A stretch of 64,000 bases of DNA from Pseudothioglobus sp905182815 (GTDB lineage: Bacteria > Pseudomonadota > Gammaproteobacteria > PS1 > Pseudothioglobaceae). Location: NCBI RefSeq assembly GCF_048087625.1, contig NZ_CP159805.1:1054001-1118000 (forward strand). The letters run 5' to 3'. Shown here in pieces: positions 33,900-43,102 of the stretch. How positions within the stretch are numbered: position 1 is the stretch's first letter; each line of letters begins with the position of its first letter. Both the position numbers and the translations under genes were made by a program. The notes below the pieces were generated by a model. It had not been told where the DNA came from, did not search any database, and saw only the letters and a list, made by a program, of their open reading frames with translations.

Positions 33900-36424
33900 T
33901 AGTTACCCTCTTTTAAGGAAGTATGAACAATTTCATAGACATCGTCTGACAACTTTTTTTGACTTATAATTGAGTTAAGCTCATTCTTTTGAAGTGCAGA
34001 ATACTTATTTGTAAATCGCCTCCAGTGATTAAAAATACCCACAAACCTTGCTGCAATTTGAGGGTTCATACCATCCAACTTAATAATTATTTCAGTTAAA
34101 AGCTGGTAGCCATCTTTACAATGAAACTGAATACTATTTCGGCTAAAAGATCCAATTACGGATCGCACTCTATTTGGATTAGTCATTGAAAATAATTCAT
34201 GCTTCATAAGTTTTCTAATATCTGCAACAGAAATAATAGATGAGGCACATTGAGCGCTAAACCACTTATCCATTACCTGTACATCCGACTTATGCTGCTT
34301 ATAAAATCTAGAAATAACCTCATCACGATAAGGGTTTGAGGAGTCTAATAAACACTGAAAAGCGCTAAATTGATCTGTCATACAATCTGCATTATTATAT
34401 TGTGCATATGCTAAATCATACTCACCTAGCTGAGACAAATAACTTAAACATTTGTTTTTTAAAGCCCTCTCACCAACTGACTTAGAAGATAAATCAAAGA
34501 CTTTTATATAGTTTAATTTTTTATATGTTTCTAGAAAAAGTGATTTAAAGTTATTTGCAATAGAGAGGCTAGATTTTTTACGTTTATGACTTACTTCTTG
34601 TACGTCAATTTGACCAACATGTTGATGAATGATTTGCTCTGCAGGTAAACTTATCATTTCAGAAAGGAGTGCAAAATCAGAATCTTTATCAAAAAGATTT
34701 TTAATCATACTAAACAATTCTTTTTCTTCAACATGCTCTGGGTTGAGGATATATTCCAGCCATAAGCTTTGAGCGTTATCCCAGCGATTAAATGGATCGC
34801 TATCATTTGATGAAAGAAAAATTTTCTCACTGAGTGAAAGATTTGAGTCAAACTTAATGGGCGCTGAAAAACCTCTAAACCAAGAAGGTGTTGGCTTACT
34901 CTTAATATTTTCAAATGAAATAGTTTTTACAAGTTCATCAATCAAGATCATTCCTGTCTCGATCTCTTTACCATCATCTGCTAATAATCCAAATTTATTT
35001 GGAATTAGAAAAGGTGTTGTTTGATTTTTTTGAGTAAAAGTAGCACTATAAATATTTAGCTCAGAGTTATACTCATCATCGACACTTACTTCAGGTGTTC
35101 CTGACTGACTGTACCAAGACATAAAATTATCAAAATTAAAATGATTAGCATCAGCCATACTTGCAACAAAATCATCTATCGTAACTGCCGTGCCATCATG
35201 ACGATCAAAATAGAGAGTCATCCCTTTTTGAAAGCCCTCTTCTCCCAAAATTGTATGAATCATTCGAATGACTTCTGCACCTTTCTCATAAACCGTTGCA
35301 GTATAAAAATTATCCATTGCAATATACGACTCTGGCCTTACTGGATGAGCCATTGGTCCAGAGTCTTCAGCAAATTGCCTTGTTTTAAGCTCATTAACGT
35401 CAGTAATTCTTTGAATTGCTCTAGAACGAAGATCAGAAGAAAACTCTTGATCTCTAAAAACAGTTAGTCCTTCTTTTAGACTTAGCTGAAACCAGTCCCT
35501 ACAAGTTACTCTATTTCCAGTCCAGTTATGAAAATACTCGTGGCCAATAATAGACTCAATTCTTATAAAACTAGCATCTGTTGAGGTTTCTTGATTGGCA
35601 AGAACACAGTCTGAATTAAAAATATTAAGGCCCTTATTCTCCATAGCGCCCATATTAAAATCATCAACTGCGACAATCATGTAGATATCCAGGTCATAAG
35701 AAAGGTTAAACCTCTCCTCTTCCCATTTAAATGATTTTTTAAGGGACTCCATTGCAAAAGAAGTTTTATGCATATTATGAGGCTCAACATATAGCCTTAA
35801 GTCAACCATCCTTCCCGCTGAAGTTACAAAGCTATCTTGAAGGAAATCTAATTTTCCTGCAACTAAAGCAAACAGATAACAAGGTTTTGGCGTTGGATCA
35901 TGCCAAATAACCTGAGAAGTACTCTCATTGACCAAGTTTCCATTACTAAGAAGTACTGGATAATGGTCTCTGTTAGCTGTTATCTTAGTAGTAAATACGC
36001 TCAATACATCTGGCCTATCAAGATAGTATGTTATCTGCCTAAAGCCCATTGCCTCACATTGTGTGCAGAAATTTCCACTGGATTGGTACAAGCCATTCAG
36101 ATCGGTTTTGCTTTCAGGATGAATTCGAACCTTCACCTCTAAAATAAAGTTATCAGGCGGATTTATTAGAAATAAGCCATCATCTTTTTGCTCATAGTTA
36201 AGACTTAAGCCTTCAATTTTTATTGATATTAACTCGAGAGACTCACCATTTAAAAAAAGTTTATCAATTTTTTTATTGCTATCCGGATTTTTATAAAAAG
36301 AAATTCGCGATGAAACAATTGTTTCATTATCGCCAAGGTCAAAATCAAGCTCTGTTGTTCTTATGAGATGAGAGCTTGGTTCATAATCTTTGCGGTAAAT
36401 AGGCTGTGGCGTTAAAGTAGAAAT
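33899..36424 (-). CDS. pepN: Aminopeptidase N, apparent non-AUG (ATT) start
   Basis: M1 zinc aminopeptidase of the cytoplasm. Visible: exopeptidase motif GAMENKGLNIFN, zinc motif HEYFHNWTGNRVTCRDWF...LKEGLTVFRDQEF. A GTG at 36136 is usually the first standard start, but the frame stays open to 36445 and encodes a normal PepN N-terminus (PIYRKDYEPSSHLIRTTELD, FLNGESLELISI). No ATG, GTG or TTG occurs in that frame above 36136. AGGAG at 36432-36436 lies 7 bases before an ATT codon at 36422-36424, which I take as the start, giving 841 residues and a 13-base overlap with uppP. Confidence 0.88.
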   Translation of the reverse strand: MSTLTPQPIYRKDYEPSSHLIRTTELDFDLGDNETIVSSRISFYKNPDSNKKIDKLFLNGESLELISIKIEGLSLNYEQKDDGLFLINPPDNFILEVKVRIHPESKTDLNGLYQSSGNFCTQCEAMGFRQITYYLDRPDVLSVFTTKITANRDHYPVLLSNGNLVNESTSQVIWHDPTPKPCYLFALVAGKLDFLQDSFVTSAGRMVDLRLYVEPHNMHKTSFAMESLKKSFKWEEERFNLSYDLDIYMIVAVDDFNMGAMENKGLNIFNSDCVLANQETSTDASFIRIESIIGHEYFHNWTGNRVTCRDWFQLSLKEGLTVFRDQEFSSDLRSRAIQRITDVNELKTRQFAEDSGPMAHPVRPESYIAMDNFYTATVYEKGAEVIRMIHTILGEEGFQKGMTLYFDRHDGTAVTIDDFVASMADANHFNFDNFMSWYSQSGTPEVSVDDEYNSELNIYSATFTQKNQTTPFLIPNKFGLLADDGKEIETGMILIDELVKTISFENIKSKPTPSWFRGFSAPIKFDSNLSLSEKIFLSSNDSDPFNRWDNAQSLWLEYILNPEHVEEKELFSMIKNLFDKDSDFALLSEMISLPAEQIIHQHVGQIDVQEVSHKRKKSSLSIANNFKSLFLETYKKLNYIKVFDLSSKSVGERALKNKCLSYLSQLGEYDLAYAQYNNADCMTDQFSAFQCLLDSSNPYRDEVISRFYKQHKSDVQVMDKWFSAQCASSIISVADIRKLMKHELFSMTNPNRVRSVIGSFSRNSIQFHCKDGYQLLTEIIIKLDGMNPQIAARFVGIFNHWRRFTNKYSALQKNELNSIISQKKLSDDVYEIVHTSLKEGN

Positions 36425-37206
36425 AATAATGCTCCTAAAAGAATTCTATAAATGACGAATGGTAAAAACCCAATTCTTTCAACCAGTCGAATAAAAAAGA
36501 CAATTGTGAAATATGAAGTAATTAAAGTAACTACAAATCCAATAAAAAGAAGGCTCCAATCGACTTGACTTGTGTCTTTTACCAAGTCAAAAGTTTTTAA
36601 TAAAGTTGCAAGCGCAATAACAGGAATAGATAAAAGAAATGCATACTTTATTGATAGAGTTCTTGAAAGGCCAATTAGCAAAGCCGCAGAAATAGTTATG
36701 CCTGAGCGAGACGTTCCAGGAATTAACGCTAGGGCTTGAAAGCAGCCCACAATTAGGATATCAGAGCCACGAATATACTCTCTACTTTTTTGAAATTTTC
36801 GATGTAGCCAGTCTGAGAAACCTAACAGAAGTCCAAAGAACATAGTTGCAAAGGCTACTACTTGGTAACTTCTTAAATTTAACTCGATCGACTCTCTAAA
36901 TAATAAACCCACAATGCCAACTGGTATTGTTCCTAAAATAATACCCCAGGCAAGCATTGACTCTCCTTGCGTTTTTCTGGTTGCAATTGAGTCATAAAAG
37001 TCCTTTGTCAAAGACACCAATGAAGAACGATAGTAAAAAATAATTGCACATAAAGTAGCAAAATGAAGAACAACATCAAAAGCTAGTCCTTGATCTGGCC
37101 AATCTAAGAATTTTGGAAGTATTACTAGATGCGCCGATGAAGATACGGGCAGAAATTCAGTAAACCCTTGTATTAAAGCTAGAGTAATTGTTTGAGTAAT
37201 ATCCAT
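36412..37206 (-). CDS. uppP: Undecaprenyl-diphosphatase UppP/BacA
   Basis: Recycles the lipid carrier of peptidoglycan synthesis; inner membrane protein of 264 residues with about eight helices. Visible: catalytic motif GFTEFLPVSSSAHLVI (about residues 15-30) and PGTSRSGITISAALLIGLSR (about 160-180). Its last codons overlap the 5' end of pepN, and the pepN Shine-Dalgarno lies in its coding region. It follows the MidA-like gene by 9 bases. Confidence 0.95.
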   Translation of the reverse strand: MDITQTITLALIQGFTEFLPVSSSAHLVILPKFLDWPDQGLAFDVVLHFATLCAIIFYYRSSLVSLTKDFYDSIATRKTQGESMLAWGIILGTIPVGIVGLLFRESIELNLRSYQVVAFATMFFGLLLGFSDWLHRKFQKSREYIRGSDILIVGCFQALALIPGTSRSGITISAALLIGLSRTLSIKYAFLLSIPVIALATLLKTFDLVKDTSQVDWSLLFIGFVVTLITSYFTIVFFIRLVERIGFLPFVIYRILLGALLFLL

Positions 37207-37215
37207 CTCTTGATT

Positions 37216-38307
37216 TTAAAGCTTATTGGTAAGATCTTGCTCTTTGAAACCATCTAATTTTACTGATTGTTTTTTAGATAAAGCCATCACTTTAAAAACC
37301 TCACCCATTGCCCCTGGTAAAACTAGTTGCTTAACCTCTTGAGCTAGTTTGACTCTAATTTCATTATCCTTTTCATCCAGTAGATACTTTTCAATACCTA
37401 AAGAAATTAAAAACATCGCTTGTGTGCAATATCCAGAAATTTCAAAACCAGCATCAACTGCACTTTCAGCAATATCTGAAAAATTAACCGATGTTGTTAT
37501 ATCTTGATAACCAATATTACAAAAAGGATCGTCACTTGACTCATGATTAAAAAAACACTTAAGAGTTCCGTCATTTCGCTGAGAGTGAAAATATTCAGAT
37601 TTATCCATACCATAATCAATTAATAGAACTGTTCCCTCAGAAATAAAGTCATAAAGCGACTTAATCCAAGCGATAGACTGAACATTTATTTCAGTAGTGT
37701 ATCCCTCTTCTATATGATCAGGAAGAGATGTTCCAGTGCTCACATAAGGCTGCGTAAATTTCTTCCATTGAAAATTCTCATTTTGAAAATCAACTCCTAA
37801 TTCTACAAAACAGCCTTCAGAGAAAGTTATTCTTTTTGCAGGAATAGCATCAAGGACTTCATTAGCAATAACAACACCTTTAAAATCCTTTGGCAGCTCA
37901 GTTAGCCACTCAACCCGATTAAAGATTTCAGGCAAAACTTTTTTAATATTCTGCATCTGTTTGTTTTTAAGCTGAGCACTTAATTCAATAATATAATATT
38001 TACCAGGAAGTGAGCTTAGCCTGCCTAATTCAAAAAGAATTTGAGCGGCAAGCACTCCACTTCCAGCTCCAAACTCTAGAATGTCACCACTATCAAGAAC
38101 CTGATTGCACTGCCTTGCAATCGTATAACCAAATAAGTCAGAAGTTTCGGGAGCTGTTATAAAGTCACCATAACGACCAAATAGTGTTTTATTTGATCGA
38201 TAATAGCCAAACTCAGAATGGTATAGGGCAAGATTCATAAACACATCAAAACCAATGGGTTTGTTATTATCTTTAATGGTTTTAGATATAATATCTTGAA
38301 GGTTCAT
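37216..38307 (-). CDS. SAM-dependent methyltransferase, MidA/NDUFAF7 family
   Basis: 363 residues. Family pattern: YHSEFGYYRSNKTLFGRYGDFITAPE near the N-terminus, then the SAM-binding glycine loop ILEFGAGSGVLAAQIL (about residues 78-93), VIANEVLDAIPAKR, and LLIDYGMDKSEYFH. In mitochondria NDUFAF7 methylates an arginine of a complex I subunit; bacterial targets are mostly unproven. First gene of a tight minus-strand run with uppP, pepN, pncC and dusA. Confidence 0.85.
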   Translation of the reverse strand: MNLQDIISKTIKDNNKPIGFDVFMNLALYHSEFGYYRSNKTLFGRYGDFITAPETSDLFGYTIARQCNQVLDSGDILEFGAGSGVLAAQILFELGRLSSLPGKYYIIELSAQLKNKQMQNIKKVLPEIFNRVEWLTELPKDFKGVVIANEVLDAIPAKRITFSEGCFVELGVDFQNENFQWKKFTQPYVSTGTSLPDHIEEGYTTEINVQSIAWIKSLYDFISEGTVLLIDYGMDKSEYFHSQRNDGTLKCFFNHESSDDPFCNIGYQDITTSVNFSDIAESAVDAGFEISGYCTQAMFLISLGIEKYLLDEKDNEIRVKLAQEVKQLVLPGAMGEVFKVMALSKKQSVKLDGFKEQDLTNKL

Positions 38308-38393
38308 ATTAGAAATTATTTTATACTGTGAATCAACCTTATTCCCTCAAAAACAAATTTTACTTAATCAATTTAATTAACTAATAAAAACCT

Positions 38394-39113
38394 ATGAAAA
38401 CAGCCTTAATTACTGGTGGAGCGGCTCGAATTGGAGCTCAAATAGCAAAAACACTTCACAACAATGACTTTAATATAATTATTCATTGCAATCAATCAAA
38501 AGACAAAGCTCAATTACTTTGTGATGAGCTTAACCTTTTAAAAGAAAAATCAGCCAAGGTAGTAGTTGGCAATCTTAATAATATTGACTCTATAAACACA
38601 ATTATTGAATCGATAGAATCGATAGACTTATTAGTTAACAATGCATCTGTCTTTTATCCTTTATCAGTAGACGAGAGCGACTCTGAGAATTGGGATAATA
38701 TATTAGATGTTAATCTTAAAGCGCCCTTCTTTCTATCAAAGGGACTAAGTCAAAAGCTCAACTCTAGCGAGGGGTCAATAATAAATATCATTGACATTCA
38801 TGCAGACCGACCACTCAAAAAACATTCGGTCTACAATATTTCAAAAGCAGGCCTAAAAATGCTTACCCTAACCCTTGCTAAAGAACTTGCTCCCTCTATC
38901 AGGGTAAATGGAGTGTCACCTGGCTCGATCTTATGGCCACAAGAAGGAGCAGAAATTTCTGAGTTAGACAAAAGTATTATGCTTGAAAGAATAGCTCTTA
39001 AAAGACAAGGATCACCTCAAGATATTGCAGATACAGTGCTTTTTTTAGCAAACTCTAATTACCTAACGGGCCAAATAATTAATGTCGATGGTGGTCGTAC
39101 ACTCAATCAGTAA
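38394..39113 (+). CDS. Pteridine reductase (FolM-like SDR)
   Basis: 239-residue short-chain dehydrogenase. NADPH loop is TGGAARIGAQIAKTL, catalytic triad in YNISKAGLKMLTLTLA (YxxxK), and INVDGGRTL at the end. The divergent glycine motif GGAARIG and the ILWPQEGAE loop fit the pteridine reductase/dihydromonapterin reductase (FolM) branch, which reduces pterins or dihydrofolate. Divergent from the MidA-like gene across 86 bases. Exact substrate is not settled. Confidence 0.8.
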   Translation: MKTALITGGAARIGAQIAKTLHNNDFNIIIHCNQSKDKAQLLCDELNLLKEKSAKVVVGNLNNIDSINTIIESIESIDLLVNNASVFYPLSVDESDSENWDNILDVNLKAPFFLSKGLSQKLNSSEGSIINIIDIHADRPLKKHSVYNISKAGLKMLTLTLAKELAPSIRVNGVSPGSILWPQEGAEISELDKSIMLERIALKRQGSPQDIADTVLFLANSNYLTGQIINVDGGRTLNQ

Positions 39114-39138
39114 ACAAATCCCCTTAGTCTTAATGTGG

Positions 39139-39144
39139 TATAAT
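39139..39144 (+). promoter_or_regulatory. Extended -10 promoter of rne
   Basis: TGG-TATAAT (extended -10, TG at 39136-39137) just past the pteridine reductase stop. It gives a leader of about 225 bases before rne. In E. coli a long rne leader mediates autoregulation by RNase E. Hairpins here include CAATAC/GTATTG (39314-39329 region) and GTCC/GGAC just before the start, consistent with, but not proof of, similar control. Confidence 0.5.
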
Positions 39145-39374
39145 TTGTTTGTCGATCATTTTTTTTCGACTAACAAGAATTTTTTTACAATTATTTCAAA
39201 CTAAAAAATAGAACTATTGTAACGAACTAATTTTTTTATGGGCTTATTGAAGTCACATACAAAACCTTATTTAGTAATTGATGAATTTTATTAATCAAAC
39301 CTTTATTCCCATTCAATACGTAAGTATTGATGCTTTGTACGTGCTCAATAGTCCAGATATTATAGGACTTCATA

Positions 39375-41657
39375 ATGAATCACATTTTAATCAACGCAAC
39401 CCACAAAGAAGAAATTCGAGTTGCAATCGTCAAGGACCAAAAGCTTACTGGCCTTGATATCGAGACAAGCCTCAATAGAAAGACTAAGGGCAACATATAC
39501 AAAGCAAAGATTTCTCGAGTAGAGCAATCTTTAGAAGCTGCTTTCGTTAACTATGGCAAAGATAAGCATGGTTTTTTACCCTTTAAGGAGATTTCTCCTT
39601 TCTTTTCTGATGGTATTAAGCCTAAAGGCGACAAATTAACTATCAGTGATGTCCTTAAAGAAGGGCAAGATATTATCATACAAGTTGAAAAAGAGGAGCG
39701 TGGCAACAAAGGCGCTGCCCTTAGTACCTTCATTAATTTAGCTGGTGCTTACATGATACTAACCCCAAACAATCCTAAAAGCTCAGGCATCTCAAGACAA
39801 ATTGGCGCCTCAGATCGTCAAGATTTAAAAAACTTATTGCCGAGCCTTAATGTTCCTAAGCATTCTGGACTTATAATTCGTACTGAGGGTGCTGGAAGAG
39901 GTGTTAGTGAACTTCAATGGGAAATAGACCACCTAACTCAACTCTGGAAATCTATTAAAACTGCAACTAAAAAGCAAGAGGATCCTTTTTTAATCTATCA
40001 AGAAAGTGATATAACTGTTAGAGCTTTGCGTGACTTTTTAAGAGAAGATACTGATAGTGTCATAATTGATGACTTGGAGACCTATCAAAAAGCAAGAGAC
40101 TTTATTAGCTTTGTAATGCCGCATTACTTAGACAAGATTAAATTCTTTGATGTTACAGAGCACTCTCTTTTTGCTCACATGAGTATAGAGTCTCAAGTTA
40201 AGAGCGTCTTTAATAGAGAGGTCGCCTTGAGATCTGGGGCAACTATTGTTTTTGACCCTACAGAAGCATTAACTGCAATAGACATCAACTCTGCCAGAGC
40301 AACAAAGGGGACAAGTATTGAGGATACTGCCTATAAGGCAAACTTAGACGCTGCATCAGAAATTGCGTTGCAACTTCAATTAAGAGATATTGGTGGACTA
40401 GTGGTAATTGACTTTATTGATATGGCCTCAGAATCCAATAGAACAGCTATTGAGAAGTTAATGGAAAAAGCTACGGCAAATGATAGGGCTCGCGTTCAAA
40501 TAGGCTCAATATCAAGATTTGGCCTTTTAGAGCTATCACGCCAAAGACTAATGAACTCTGTTGCAGAATCGACAGGAAAAACCTGCTCAATTTGTAATGG
40601 TAGCGGAACAAATCCAACTATTCCTTCGCTATCATTAAGAATTATTCGTCAACTAGAAGACAACTTAAATTCAAATAAAAATGGTGATGACATAACAATT
40701 CAATCCAGCGTTGAAGTGATAACTTATTTACTTAATGAGAAGAGGCAAAATATAATTGAAATGGAAGATAAACACAATATTAAAATCACTCTTCTTCCAA
40801 ACCAATATATGCACTTTCCTCATTTCACGATGAACAAACAAAAGGGTGATAATAACGCTCATCACAAGAGCTTTCAAGGAGTTTCTAAACCTCAAGAAAA
40901 TCCAAATATAATAAATTATATTGATAAGCCTGATATTCCTGCTGTTTCTTCTAATCACCCATCAACAAAGATGCCTGAAAAGAAAGTCTCATTTATGAGT
41001 AAATTATCTGAAATATTCTCTTCAGATAAAAAAACAGCTACTGAGTCAAAAACTAGTAGGCCACAAAACAGGAATCAAAATAGAAATAGAAACCAAAATA
41101 GAAATAGAAACCAAAATAGAAATAGAAACCAAAATCAAAATACACAAGAAAATCAAAAAAGTGGAACTGGTGAATCTCAAAAAAATAGCTCTAATGAAGC
41201 TAATAATATTAAGGCTAATCAGAACAATCCAAACCAAAATAGAAATAGAAATCAAAATAGAAATAGAAACCAAAAAAATACGACAAATTCTAATCAAAAG
41301 CCAACTGAGAATCTTGTAGCGAAGCCAACTGAGAATGTTGTAGCGAAGCCGACTGAGAATGTTGTAGCGAAGCCGACTGAGAATGTTGTAGCGAAGCCGA
41401 CTGAGAATGTTGTAGCGAAGCCGACTGAGAATGTTGTAGCGAAGCCGACTGAGAATGTTGTAGCGAAGCCGACTGAGAATGTTGTAGCGAAGCCGACTGA
41501 GAATGTTGTAGCGAAGCCGACTAAAAAAACAACCCGTAAACCAGTCAAAAAGGCTCCTACAAAAGCATCAATTAAAAAATCTGAAAATTCTGATGAAAAA
41601 TCTTCAATTAAGCCTGATTTAAAAAAGTCAGAAAATTCTGATGAAAAAGCTTCTTAA
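39375..41657 (+). CDS. rne: Ribonuclease E, with expanded low-complexity C-terminus
   Basis: Endoribonuclease of mRNA decay and rRNA/tRNA processing. 760 residues. N-terminal catalytic half (1-about 435): MNHILINATHKEEIRVAIV, S1 domain with GNIYKAKISRVEQSLEAAFVNYG, DNase-like catalytic Asp regions (AIDINSARAT, VVIDFIDM), and the Zn-link CSICNGSGTNP. The C-terminal half is short and disordered: Asn/Arg/Gln repeats (NQNRNR), then nine tandem copies of an 8-residue unit KPTENVVA, then a Lys-rich tail. These would replace the E. coli degradosome scaffold. AGGA precedes the ATG. RNase G is excluded by the long tail. Confidence 0.93.
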   Translation: MNHILINATHKEEIRVAIVKDQKLTGLDIETSLNRKTKGNIYKAKISRVEQSLEAAFVNYGKDKHGFLPFKEISPFFSDGIKPKGDKLTISDVLKEGQDIIIQVEKEERGNKGAALSTFINLAGAYMILTPNNPKSSGISRQIGASDRQDLKNLLPSLNVPKHSGLIIRTEGAGRGVSELQWEIDHLTQLWKSIKTATKKQEDPFLIYQESDITVRALRDFLREDTDSVIIDDLETYQKARDFISFVMPHYLDKIKFFDVTEHSLFAHMSIESQVKSVFNREVALRSGATIVFDPTEALTAIDINSARATKGTSIEDTAYKANLDAASEIALQLQLRDIGGLVVIDFIDMASESNRTAIEKLMEKATANDRARVQIGSISRFGLLELSRQRLMNSVAESTGKTCSICNGSGTNPTIPSLSLRIIRQLEDNLNSNKNGDDITIQSSVEVITYLLNEKRQNIIEMEDKHNIKITLLPNQYMHFPHFTMNKQKGDNNAHHKSFQGVSKPQENPNIINYIDKPDIPAVSSNHPSTKMPEKKVSFMSKLSEIFSSDKKTATESKTSRPQNRNQNRNRNQNRNRNQNRNRNQNQNTQENQKSGTGESQKNSSNEANNIKANQNNPNQNRNRNQNRNRNQKNTTNSNQKPTENLVAKPTENVVAKPTENVVAKPTENVVAKPTENVVAKPTENVVAKPTENVVAKPTENVVAKPTENVVAKPTKKTTRKPVKKAPTKASIKKSENSDEKSSIKPDLKKSENSDEKAS
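41064..41277 (+). repeat. 18-base NQNRNR repeats in rne
   Basis: Two blocks of an 18-base unit close to AATAGAAATAGAAACCAA, at about 41064-41136 and 41228-41277, encoding Asn-Gln-Asn-Arg-Asn-Arg. The blocks are almost identical at the DNA level and separated by a non-repetitive Gln/Ser/Asn stretch. Probable arginine-rich RNA-binding segment. Confidence 0.8.
41298..41522 (+). repeat. 24-base tandem repeat in rne, nine full copies
   Basis: Nine back-to-back copies of a 24-base unit (AAGCCGACTGAGAATGTTGT plus AGCG) encode KPTENVVA, followed by a 9-base partial copy. The first copy differs (CTT for GTT, encoding L) and the first two use CCA for CCG. The others are identical, pointing to recent slippage or recombination. 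The period is a multiple of three, so copy number can change without breaking the frame. Confidence 0.97.
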
Positions 41658-41663
41658 AAGTTT

Positions 41664-42476
41664 ATGAACAAATATGCAGTAATTGGTAATCCAGTTCATC
41701 ACAGCATATCTCCAATGATTCATGCCCAATTCTCTAAGGAGTTTGGGCTTGAAATTTCATATGAAAAAATACTTTCACCAATTAATGGATTTCAAAACAC
41801 AGTAAAGAAATTTATTGATTCTAATGGTCAAGGTTTTAACATTACCCTGCCATTTAAAATTCAGGCACACAATCTATCAAAAGATTTAACTCCAAATGCA
41901 AAGGCTGCTGGGGCGGTAAATACTATAAAAATAAAAGACAACACTTTGATTGGTGAAAATACTGATGGGAATGGATTAGTGAATGATTTTACAAATAATT
42001 TAAATCAATCCTTGAAAGGAAAGGAAATCCTAATTATTGGCGCAGGAGGTGCAACACAAGGAATTCTTAAGCCAATACTTGATTGTAATCCCGAAAAAAT
42101 ATTATTAGCAAACCGAACCAAAGAAAAATCTTTAAAGCTTGCGAGCAAGTTTCTAAAGCATGGAAAAGTTTGTGGCTTTGGGTTGGACCAAATTAAAGCC
42201 AAACCAGTTGATATAGTTATTAATGCGACCAGTGCATCTATTGATGGGAATATCCCTAATATTCCAAAAGGTGTTGTCGAGGGAGCCCTATGTTACGACT
42301 TGATGTATGGCAGAGAAACCCCCTTCATGAAGTGGGCAAATGAAAACTCTGCTAGAAAAGTTAGTGATGGACTTGGAATGCTCGTAGAGCAAGCAGCACT
42401 CTCGTTTTCTTTTTGGCTAGGGAAAAACCCACAGACCAAACCAGTAATCGAATTAGTCAGGGCGAAAGGCGACTAA
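41664..42476 (+). CDS. aroE: Shikimate dehydrogenase (NADP+)
   Basis: Reduces 3-dehydroshikimate in the chorismate pathway. 270 residues. Visible: YAVIGNPVHHSISPMIHAQF (substrate Ser motif, residues 4-23), FNITLPFKIQAH with the catalytic Lys (about 63-74), NTDGNGLV, Rossmann loop IIGAGGATQGI (about 126), and NATSASIDGNIP. It starts 6 bases after rne and overlaps the convergent pdxH by 20 bases. Confidence 0.94.
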   Translation: MNKYAVIGNPVHHSISPMIHAQFSKEFGLEISYEKILSPINGFQNTVKKFIDSNGQGFNITLPFKIQAHNLSKDLTPNAKAAGAVNTIKIKDNTLIGENTDGNGLVNDFTNNLNQSLKGKEILIIGAGGATQGILKPILDCNPEKILLANRTKEKSLKLASKFLKHGKVCGFGLDQIKAKPVDIVINATSASIDGNIPNIPKGVVEGALCYDLMYGRETPFMKWANENSARKVSDGLGMLVEQAALSFSFWLGKNPQTKPVIELVRAKGD

Positions 42477-43092
42477 TATCCCACCCATTATCTTTACGCT
42501 CGTATATGAGCCGATCATGAAGCCTGCTTTCTCTTCCTTGCCAAAACTCAATACTTTGAGGAACTACTCTATAACCACCCCAAAAATCAGGTAGTGGAAT
42601 CTCTCCATTAGCAAATTTTTTTTTCATTACTGCAAACTGATCAACCAAAATTGCTCTGGAAGATATTTTTGATGATTGTTGAGATGACCATGCACCAATT
42701 TGAGAGTCTTTTGGCCTCGAAGAGAAATATTTTAAAGATTCTAACTTTGTAATCTTCTCAACACTTCCAATAATTTTGACTTGCCTTTCTAAGGCAAGCC
42801 AGGGAAATAAAAGAGCAGCCTGGGGATTGTTTTGAAGTTGTTTTGATTTTTTAGACTCGTAGTTTGTGAAAAATACAAAGCCCTTATCGTCAAAAAATTT
42901 AAGAAGGACGGTTCTAATTCCTATATAGTCATCTGACGTAGCAAGACTCATTGCACTAGGCTCAATAATATTAGCTTCAATAGCCTGGTCAAACCATAAT
43001 GAAAACTGTTCGATTGGATTACTTTTAAGGTCATCTTTTACGATACCACTTTTGAGATACTCCTTTCTTAGATTACTTAAATCACCTGTCAT
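42457..43092 (-). CDS. pdxH: Pyridoxamine 5'-phosphate oxidase
   Basis: FMN enzyme producing pyridoxal 5'-phosphate. 211 residues, normal. Visible: AMSLATSDDYIGIRTVLLKFFDDKGFVFFTNYESKK (read in two parts, FMN site), GSVEKI, FSSRPKDSQIGAWSSQQS, and the C-terminal signature EFWQGRESRLHDRLIYER. Converges on aroE with a 20-base overlap and follows the UbiH-family gene by 10 bases. Confidence 0.95.
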   Translation of the reverse strand: MTGDLSNLRKEYLKSGIVKDDLKSNPIEQFSLWFDQAIEANIIEPSAMSLATSDDYIGIRTVLLKFFDDKGFVFFTNYESKKSKQLQNNPQAALLFPWLALERQVKIIGSVEKITKLESLKYFSSRPKDSQIGAWSSQQSSKISSRAILVDQFAVMKKKFANGEIPLPDFWGGYRVVPQSIEFWQGRESRLHDRLIYERKDNGWDISRLSP

Positions 43093-43102
43093 ATAATTTC
43101 CT

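Noticed and set aside
41064..41522. Tandem arrays as a CRISPR
   Set aside because: Units are contiguous without spacers and lie in-frame within rne.
41294..41548. Minus-strand 84-residue frame of repeated TTFSVGFA units
   Set aside because: It is the antisense shadow of the rne tandem repeat, not a separate repetitive protein.
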